The notes under the pieces are model-generated. The model saw only the letters and a list, made by a program, of their open reading frames with translations. It searched no databases and was not told the DNA's origin. Shown one piece after another: positions 1 to 4,474 of a DNA stretch of 6,524 bases. Source of the stretch: Syntrophomonadaceae bacterium (GTDB lineage: Bacteria; Bacillota; Dethiobacteria; DTU022); assembly GCA_003566935.1 (NCBI GenBank), contig PXBM01000189.1:1-6524 (forward strand), read 5' to 3'. The stretch's first letter is position 1. Each line of letters begins with the position of its first letter. The translations under genes and the position numbers were made by a program.

Positions 1-689
1 ACAAATCCATCACAGACAACTACATCAGCCGCATTAAAGAAAACTTCAGTGCCTTCAACATTTCCGCAAAAACCCGGCAAAAGCTTATCAAACAACTGAT
101 AAGCTTTTCTGACCTGTATATTACCTTTGTTGCTTTCAACGCCTACATTAAACAAGCCTACACGGGGTTCACTGTAACCCAAAATTTGCTGTGCATAAAT
201 CCGACCCATTTGCGCGTACTGTAAAAGCTGTTCCGGACTGGCATCCATATTTGCTCCTACATCAAGAAATAGAACAGGCTTTCCGCTAAAGCTTGGCATA
301 GGAGTCAGGAGAGCCGGCCTGCTTATGCCGCTTAATCGCCCCAGAAATAATACTCCTGCAGCCATTAATGCTCCAGTATTACCTGCGCTAAGGGCAGCGT
401 CAGCTTCACCCTTGCGAACCATTTGTAATGCTTTTACCATGGATGATCCTTTTTTGCTGCGGATTGAAAGGCCCGGATCATCATCACTATTTATAATTTC
501 ATCGGCATTAACTATCTGAACACGATTGGAAGGATAATCTTTTTTGTCTAAATATTTTTTAATATTACCTTCCTGGCCAATAAGAACCAGGTTCAGGTCA
601 TTAAAAAAAGTAAGCGCCGACAATGCGCCGCTAATTATCTCATCAGGTGCATGATCTCCACCCATGACATCTACTGCCACTTTTACCAA
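1..689 (-). CDS. plsX: Phosphate acyltransferase PlsX, partial (C-terminus beyond window)
   Basis: PlsX converts acyl-ACP and phosphate to acyl-phosphate, the donor that PlsY uses to acylate glycerol-3-phosphate, so it begins phospholipid synthesis. It is a peripheral membrane/cytosolic enzyme. The frame is open for about 229 codons, roughly two thirds of the usual length of about 330. The N-terminus reads VKVAVDVMGGDHAP, the family signature. Other recognisable segments are DDDPGLSIRSKKGSSM (about 69-84), LSAGNTGAL (100-108), DVGAN, NVEGTEVF and ADVVVCDGFV at the window edge. The start chosen is TTG at 689-687, because TGAGGAAG lies 8 bases upstream. A GTG at 680 is too far from this site, and a GTG at 698 overlaps it. 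The gene is third in the yceD-rpmF-plsX group, 89 bases after rpmF. No fapR lies between rpmF and plsX. The identification is secure; the exact start is fairly secure. Confidence 0.96.
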   Translation of the reverse strand, partial: MVKVAVDVMGGDHAPDEIISGALSALTFFNDLNLVLIGQEGNIKKYLDKKDYPSNRVQIVNADEIINSDDDPGLSIRSKKGSSMVKALQMVRKGEADAALSAGNTGALMAAGVLFLGRLSGISRPALLTPMPSFSGKPVLFLDVGANMDASPEQLLQYAQMGRIYAQQILGYSEPRVGLFNVGVESNKGNIQVRKAYQLFDKLLPGFCGNVEGTEVFFNAADVVVCDGF

Positions 690-697
690 GCTGATCA

Positions 698-705
698 CTT
701 CCTCA
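698..705 (-). promoter_or_regulatory. Ribosome binding site of plsX
   Basis: TGAGGAAG lies 8 bases before the TTG codon at 689. It is the only good Shine-Dalgarno match near the conserved N-terminus, and it decides in favour of the TTG start. Confidence 0.7.
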
Positions 706-735
706 CATAAAACCGAAAAAGCATATATACATAAC

Positions 736-765
736 ACGCCCCTTATGGCTAAGCATTAGGGGCGT
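736..765 (-). other. Imperfect hairpin in the rpmF-plsX gap
   Basis: The two arms ACGCCCCT and AGGGGCGT are perfect 8-base complements. The pairing continues after one mismatch with three more pairs and closes on a loop of about 6 bases. It lies 13 bases after the rpmF stop and 31 bases before the plsX Shine-Dalgarno. On the minus strand the stem is followed by GTTATGTATATATGC, with a T5 run only about 16 bases later, so it is not a classic intrinsic terminator. It may be a weak terminator, a processing site or a 3'-end stabiliser that sets different levels of L32 and PlsX. The hairpin is seen directly; its function is inferred. Confidence 0.5.
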
Positions 766-778
766 ACTCTATATGCTG

Positions 779-955
779 TTAGTTCACTTTTACGGCTTCC
801 CTACCTTTATAGTGTCCACAGTTTAAGCAAACCTTATGACCGGGCTTAAGCTCATGACACTGTGGACAGGGAGTAAGATGGGGAGCTTTTAATTTGTACT
901 GCGAGCGTCTCATATCCCTCTTTGATTTTGAGGTTTTTCTCTTGGGAACAGCCAC
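779..955 (-). CDS. rpmF: 50S ribosomal protein L32 (zinc-ribbon form)
   Basis: L32 is a small protein of the large ribosomal subunit. The 58-residue product begins MAVPKRKTSKSKRDMRRSQ, the standard L32 N-terminus. It has two CxxC pairs, C30-P-Q-C33 and C43-L-N-C46, so it is the zinc-binding (C+) form, and it ends YKGREAVKVN. The length is normal for the family. The start is GTG at 955-953, with TAAGGAGG 7 bases upstream. It lies 23 bases after the yceD stop, with its Shine-Dalgarno in that gap, so it is co-transcribed with yceD. The yceD-rpmF pair is widely conserved in bacteria. Confidence 0.98.
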   Translation of the reverse strand: MAVPKRKTSKSKRDMRRSQYKLKAPHLTPCPQCHELKPGHKVCLNCGHYKGREAVKVN

Positions 956-962
956 TGTAACG

Positions 963-970
963 CCTCCTTA
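963..970 (-). promoter_or_regulatory. Ribosome binding site of rpmF
   Basis: TAAGGAGG lies 7 bases before the GTG start at 955. This near-perfect Shine-Dalgarno fits a highly translated ribosomal protein gene with a non-ATG start. Confidence 0.85.
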
Positions 971-978
971 TTTACTAG

Positions 979-1506
979 TTATCTCTGTTTCAGTTCTTTT
1001 AGCTTTAAAAGCCTGATATCAATTGCTTCATCATCCATATTGCAACTACAGGAAGAGTTGTTCAGGTCTGTACCACAGCCGGCACAAATGCCCTTACAAT
1101 CAGGTTTGCATAAAGGACTGTATTCCTGAGCCAGTATGATTAACTGCCGGATGTATTCATCCAGATAAAGATAGTCACCAACAACAGTATGCATATTTGC
1201 AGTTTCCGCGGCCAGACTGTCAGGAGTGCTACCAGCCGGAACTTCCTTCAACACATTAAAAGCCTCAGTAAAATCAGCTTTTAAATGGTAATCAAAGTTT
1301 TCGAGACACCTTGAACAAACAGTCTGTACAGCAGCATTAAAGCTACCGTTAATCAACACTTTGTCCGCACTGGAGGAAACGCTTACCTGCAGCGTTAATG
1401 TGCCGCCTTCAGAAAAATCATCAAATGATTCAGCAAGTTTTTCTTCAAACAGGTAATCAAAGGCTTCGCCTTTTTTTTGTTTAACCTCAGGCAGGTATAT
1501 GTACAT
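979..1506 (-). CDS. yceD: DUF177 / YceD family protein
   Basis: This 175-residue protein belongs to the YceD (DUF177) family, which in E. coli and plants is linked to 23S rRNA accumulation and 50S assembly. The exact biochemistry is unsettled. The N-terminal part (MYIYLPEVKQKKGEAFDY) is the usual short strand region. A CSRCLENF motif (C64, C67) marks the family core. The C-terminal part carries the Cys-rich pattern typical of Firmicute members: C133, C137, C141, C144, C153 and C155 in the arrangement CxxxCxGxCxxCGxxLNxxxCxC. These eight cysteines suggest metal binding, most likely zinc. The ATG start is fixed by an in-frame TAA directly before it; GGGAAGTGG a few bases upstream is a modest Shine-Dalgarno. 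The gene is the first of the yceD-rpmF-plsX group and is preceded by a consensus promoter. Confidence 0.93.
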   Translation of the reverse strand: MYIYLPEVKQKKGEAFDYLFEEKLAESFDDFSEGGTLTLQVSVSSSADKVLINGSFNAAVQTVCSRCLENFDYHLKADFTEAFNVLKEVPAGSTPDSLAAETANMHTVVGDYLYLDEYIRQLIILAQEYSPLCKPDCKGICAGCGTDLNNSSCSCNMDDEAIDIRLLKLKELKQR

Positions 1507-1535
1507 TTACACCACTTCCCAAAAAAACTACAGTA

Positions 1536-1564
1536 ATTATATAAATAGTTATTTTCTTTGTCAA
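1536..1564 (-). promoter_or_regulatory. Consensus sigma-70/SigA promoter for yceD-rpmF-plsX
   Basis: On the minus strand TTGACA (1564-1559) and TATAAT (1541-1536) both match the consensus at all six positions and are separated by exactly 17 bases. Transcription should start near 1530-1529, giving a leader of about 23 bases before the yceD ATG at 1506. The promoter lies in the 92-base gap after the NusG-II gene, so yceD-rpmF-plsX has its own strong promoter even if read-through from upstream also occurs. No activator site is needed, as expected for growth-linked ribosomal genes. Confidence 0.88.
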
Positions 1565-1598
1565 CATATTTGACAGTCAGTCGGCTTAACCAGGCGAC

Positions 1599-2015
1599 CT
1601 AGTAAGTTACACCATCCAGATCTTCCCTGGTAGTGCCTCTTGATGATTCATTGAATGCTATCATAATTTGGTTTGGCAAGCAAACAATTTTTTCATAAGA
1701 GTATTCTATCCAGCTGGTGTGTGAACAGATATGCCTTGGACAAATATCATCTTCGAGAGGCATCATCCTGATCCGTCCCTCTTCGACTTCAACAAGAGCG
1801 GTATGCTCATTTTCAGGACCGAAGTCAAAGCTGTATTCATAGCTATCAGCTTCTGACAGCGACAGTTCTGCAACCTGTTCATTTTGAACGTAAATAGTAG
1901 CATATTTATGCTCAACAGCCCCGGCGTGCTGTATATTAAACCAGAAACCTACAAGACCCCACACCAGTATAGCTGTTATTATAATATAGTCGGTTTTTTT
2001 TATTTTTAATATCAT
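1599..2015 (-). CDS. Membrane-anchored NusG domain II protein
   Basis: The product is a short exported protein of the NusG_II (DUF1312) family. It contains only a domain resembling the second insert domain of some NusG proteins, not the NGN or KOW transcription domains, so it should not be called a transcription factor. Residues about 9-28 (DYIIITAILVWGLVGFWFNI) form a membrane anchor or uncleaved signal, placing the rest outside the cell. The C-terminal part has the family signature: C92-P-x4-C97, then HTSWI, then IVC112LPNQIMI. The usual Gly of the TGWI segment is Ser here. The function is unknown; in other Clostridia such proteins often lie near Rnf-type redox or isoprenoid genes (family knowledge, not seen here). 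The chosen start is ATG at 2015, because GGTGA lies 5 bases upstream. A GTG at 2024 adds three residues but has no Shine-Dalgarno. The gene begins 44 bases after the acyl-CoA ligase stop and may share its transcript. Confidence 0.85.
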   Translation of the reverse strand: MILKIKKTDYIIITAILVWGLVGFWFNIQHAGAVEHKYATIYVQNEQVAELSLSEADSYEYSFDFGPENEHTALVEVEEGRIRMMPLEDDICPRHICSHTSWIEYSYEKIVCLPNQIMIAFNESSRGTTREDLDGVTY

Positions 2016-2020
2016 TTTTT

Positions 2021-2025
2021 TCACC
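2021..2025 (-). promoter_or_regulatory. Weak ribosome binding site of the NusG-II gene
   Basis: GGTGA can pair with the UCACC part of the 16S rRNA tail and lies 5 bases before the ATG at 2015. The GTG at 2024 falls inside this site, which is the reason for preferring the ATG. Confidence 0.4.
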
Positions 2026-2033
2026 CGTTAATT

Positions 2034-2042
2034 ATTATATCA
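2034..2042 (-). promoter_or_regulatory. Possible extended -10 promoter before the NusG-II gene
   Basis: The minus strand reads TGATATAAT, a full TGn-TATAAT extended -10, in the gap between the acyl-CoA ligase and the NusG-II gene. The -35 region is poor (TAAAAG at 17 bases). Transcription would start near 2027, leaving a leader of only about a dozen bases before the ATG at 2015. The gap is AT-rich, so chance is a real alternative. Confidence 0.3.
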
Positions 2043-2059
2043 CAAGCTGGCCATGGCTT

Positions 2060-4237
2060 TTAAGTATATTTTTTTGCTACTATCAATGCATCGGCCGCAA
2101 CAGCGCCTGCGCCATTTTCATATAGAATAAGCGGATTAATATCAATCTCTTCGATTTCATCCTTCAACTCCAGGGCAAGCCTTGAAATATTCGTTAATAC
2201 TCGGACCAATGCTTCTATATCACGCTCTTTTTGCCCGCGGAAGCTGCTTAAAAGGGCTTTGCCTTTTATATCCTGAATCATTTCACGAGCATCTTCTTCA
2301 CTGAGCGGAGCAACCCTGGTGGAAGCGTCTTTTAATACTTCAACATAAACGCCGCCAAGCCCGAAAACCACGGCAGGCCCAAAGATTGGATCGTTTTTGA
2401 CTCCAACAATAACTTCGAGGCCAGGTTTTAACATTTCCTGAACCAGTATCCCTTCCAGTGAAGCATCTGGCCGCTCCTGTTTTACTCTACTCATGATAGA
2501 ATTAAAAGCATTTACAACTTCATTTTCACTATTCAGGTTTAATTCCAGTCCCCCGACATCTGTTTTGTGGAGAAGCTGAGGAGACATAATTTTCAGCGCA
2601 ACCGGATACCCTATATCACTGGCAGCCTTTACAGCTTCTCCAGGGCTTGTGACTAGAGTCTCCTTCGTTAAAGGTATATCATAAGACTCCAATATTTGCT
2701 TGGAACGCCACTCAGTTAATGCACCACCAGGTTCTACTGCATTTTCCCTTAATTGGCTGCGGGCAAAATCCCGGGCCTTACCAGGTTTGCTGACATGTTT
2801 ATAGCGGGGGCGCTCAATTTTTTGAACCCAGTCAGCAAGGGCATTGATGGCCCACAGTCCACTGGGAATATGTTCAATTACAGGAACACCGGCCTGAACC
2901 AGGGTATTTTTCGCTTTTATAGCATAATCCTGCCCTGTAGGCCAGGTGAATATAATCAGCGGTTTTTCAACTTCCCTGTACACTTCAATTATTTTTTGGG
3001 CTGCTTCCGGATCAGGCATTTCAAGGTTATAAAAGAAACCGCCAACATCAACCTCGGGATCCTGCATAACCAGACGCAGTGCCCGCTGAAACAGTTCCCT
3101 GTCAATAAACAGCTGGGAAGTTAAATCAACGGGGTTGCCAACCGCTCCGAAAACCGGGACAAATTCCCGCAGTTTCTGCTGGGTTAATTCTGTCAGGCTG
3201 ACTACTTCCAGGCCGTACTGAGGGCATTTGTCAGCAACAACTACTCCACCGCCACCGGAAATAGTTATTATCGCCATTTTCTTACCACGGGGCAATCTCC
3301 CGGAAGCATAAAGGGCAATCAGGGCATTCATCTGCTCAACATCGTCAGCTCTTGGCACGCCATATTGTTTAAACATACCATCATAAACCTGATCGGAACC
3401 GACCAGGGCGCCGGTGTGAGATGCCGCAGCAGCAGCCCCCCTTTCTGTCCGTCCCACTTTAAGCATAGTCACCAGTTTTTTTTGCTCTAAGGCATGGCGG
3501 CAGGCTTCCATAAACAACCTGCCATCGCCCTGCAGCCCTTCAAGATAACCGGCCACAATAGTAACTTCATCCTGCCTGACCAGGTAGTTGAGAATTTCTG
3601 AAAATGATACATCTGCTTCATTACCGGTACTAACAAAGTAATTGAATCCAATCGAAAGCTGCATAACCATTTGATATATGATTCCACCAAGACCACCGCT
3701 CTGGGTGATAAATGAAAGTTTTTTCGGGTGAACCAAATCCCTTCGCTCCTGGTTGTAAAAAAAACTGGCCATATTCCCGTTATAATAATTCAATATGCCC
3801 AGGCAGTTCGGGCCAAGAATGCGTATGCCGCTCCTGTCAGCCAGATTTTTCATTTCATCCTGAATCTTTCGCCCTTCTTCACCAATTTCAGCAAAACCTG
3901 ATGTAAATATTATTACTGTTTTGACTTGTTTCTTTTCACATTCTTCCAGAACAGCCATAGTCTGGGCAGCAGCAACTCCAATAATTGCCAGATCTATCGG
4001 CGCATCAATATCAAGAATCGACGGATAACACTTCAATCCACCCACATTTTCATATTTTGGATTAACAGGATAAACCTCTCCTTTAAAACCAAACATATTC
4101 AAAAGGTATAAAGGTATTCCGTTAGGTTTAAGCGCATTTTGACTGGCCCCGATTACCGCAATTGACTTAGGATAAAAAAAAGTTTCCATTTCAACTGCTT
4201 TTACTGCTTCAAGTTCATGTGCCTGCTGGCTGCTCAT
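2060..4237 (-). CDS. Acetate/acyl-CoA ligase (ADP-forming), fused alpha-beta
   Basis: This enzyme converts acyl-CoA (typically acetyl-CoA), ADP and phosphate to acid, CoA and ATP in the cytosol, reversibly. It is the one-enzyme alternative to phosphotransacetylase plus acetate kinase. The 725-residue length fits the single-chain fusion. The N-terminal CoA-binding Rossmann domain (about 20-150) has FYPKSIAVIGAS and ILGPNCLGI. The succinyl-CoA-ligase-like domains (about 165-470) include ITQSGGLGG, STGNEADVSF and SHTGAL, whose His274 is the expected phospho-carrier. The C-terminal ATP-grasp domain (about 505-725) has VALKIMSP, LLHKTDVGGL (His557, the second phosphohistidine site of the family), VFGLGG and EIDINPL. 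No acetyltransferase domain is fused, so it is not a Pat/PatZ-type enzyme. The start is ATG at 4237, with AGGAGGAG 5 bases upstream; an ATG at 4264 has no Shine-Dalgarno. Substrate preference (acetyl, propionyl, branched or aryl) cannot be read from the sequence. Confidence 0.93.
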   Translation of the reverse strand: MSSQQAHELEAVKAVEMETFFYPKSIAVIGASQNALKPNGIPLYLLNMFGFKGEVYPVNPKYENVGGLKCYPSILDIDAPIDLAIIGVAAAQTMAVLEECEKKQVKTVIIFTSGFAEIGEEGRKIQDEMKNLADRSGIRILGPNCLGILNYYNGNMASFFYNQERRDLVHPKKLSFITQSGGLGGIIYQMVMQLSIGFNYFVSTGNEADVSFSEILNYLVRQDEVTIVAGYLEGLQGDGRLFMEACRHALEQKKLVTMLKVGRTERGAAAAASHTGALVGSDQVYDGMFKQYGVPRADDVEQMNALIALYASGRLPRGKKMAIITISGGGGVVVADKCPQYGLEVVSLTELTQQKLREFVPVFGAVGNPVDLTSQLFIDRELFQRALRLVMQDPEVDVGGFFYNLEMPDPEAAQKIIEVYREVEKPLIIFTWPTGQDYAIKAKNTLVQAGVPVIEHIPSGLWAINALADWVQKIERPRYKHVSKPGKARDFARSQLRENAVEPGGALTEWRSKQILESYDIPLTKETLVTSPGEAVKAASDIGYPVALKIMSPQLLHKTDVGGLELNLNSENEVVNAFNSIMSRVKQERPDASLEGILVQEMLKPGLEVIVGVKNDPIFGPAVVFGLGGVYVEVLKDASTRVAPLSEEDAREMIQDIKGKALLSSFRGQKERDIEALVRVLTNISRLALELKDEIEEIDINPLILYENGAGAVAADALIVAKKYT

Positions 4238-4242
4238 AATTA

Positions 4243-4250
4243 CTCCTCCT
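4243..4250 (-). promoter_or_regulatory. Ribosome binding site of the acyl-CoA ligase
   Basis: AGGAGGAG lies 5 bases before the ATG at 4237. It falls inside the reading frame if the upstream ATG at 4264 is used, so it decides in favour of the shorter 725-residue protein. Confidence 0.85.
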
Positions 4251-4402
4251 CGAGAGCTATTCATACTGCTACTTTTTCTTTTTTGTTTTACTAATTAATA
4301 TTTTACATGATCAATTAATAAATGGGTATACTTTTAAGTAACTTTTATCAAGATGATTTAACAAAAAATATTTTTTACTTAATATTTAGTTCATCATTAG
4401 CA

Positions 4403-4408
4403 ATTATA
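4403..4408 (-). promoter_or_regulatory. Possible -10 box for the acyl-CoA ligase gene
   Basis: The minus strand has a perfect TATAAT here, with only a weak -35 (TTATAA at 17 bases). That -35 overlaps the -10 of the divergent penicillin-binding protein promoter. The resulting leader would be about 160 bases. The rest of the AT-rich gap (4265-4400) holds further poor matches, so this is one candidate among several. Confidence 0.25.
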
Positions 4409-4423
4409 GCCATTGAAAAGCTG

Positions 4424-4432
4424 TGTTATAAT
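4424..4432 (+). promoter_or_regulatory. Extended -10 promoter for the penicillin-binding protein
   Basis: TGTTATAAT is a perfect extended -10 (TGn-TATAAT). The -35 position at 17 bases (TTATAG) is poor, which is common for extended -10 promoters. Transcription would start near 4439, giving a leader of about 36 bases containing the Shine-Dalgarno at 4457-4464. Confidence 0.55.
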
Positions 4433-4456
4433 GAGAACAGATGATTTTTTTGTCTC

Positions 4457-4464
4457 AAGGAGGT
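4457..4464 (+). promoter_or_regulatory. Ribosome binding site of the penicillin-binding protein
   Basis: AAGGAGGT is a near-perfect Shine-Dalgarno, 10 bases before the TTG codon at 4475. No ATG or GTG lies in frame nearby, so it identifies TTG as the start. Confidence 0.8.
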
Positions 4465-4474
4465 TGACCATAAA

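Noticed and set aside
325..519. 64-codon plus-strand frame inside plsX
   Set aside because: It is antisense to a clearly conserved PlsX region, has no Shine-Dalgarno and resembles no known protein.
1571..1598. Possible terminator after the NusG-II gene
   Set aside because: Only a broken stem of four plus two pairs can be drawn and no T-run follows, so it does not support an intrinsic terminator.
1599..2024. NusG transcription elongation factor
   Set aside because: The protein has a membrane anchor and only the domain-II signature. The NGN and KOW domains needed for NusG function are absent.
2041..2060. GCCATGGC palindrome after the acyl-CoA ligase stop
   Set aside because: An 8-base palindrome with a weak AAGC/GCTT outer stem and no T-run is not a terminator, and chance explains it.
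2753..4111. Several plus-strand frames (61-123 codons) and one minus-strand frame inside the acyl-CoA ligase
   Set aside because: They overlap continuous conserved ligase domains, have unconvincing compositions and lack their own translation signals, so they are shadow frames.
4433..4456. Short inverted repeat GAGAACA / TGTCTC just before the PBP Shine-Dalgarno
   Set aside because: It needs a bulged base and would begin before the predicted transcript start, so a leader hairpin is unlikely. It is too short to claim as an operator.
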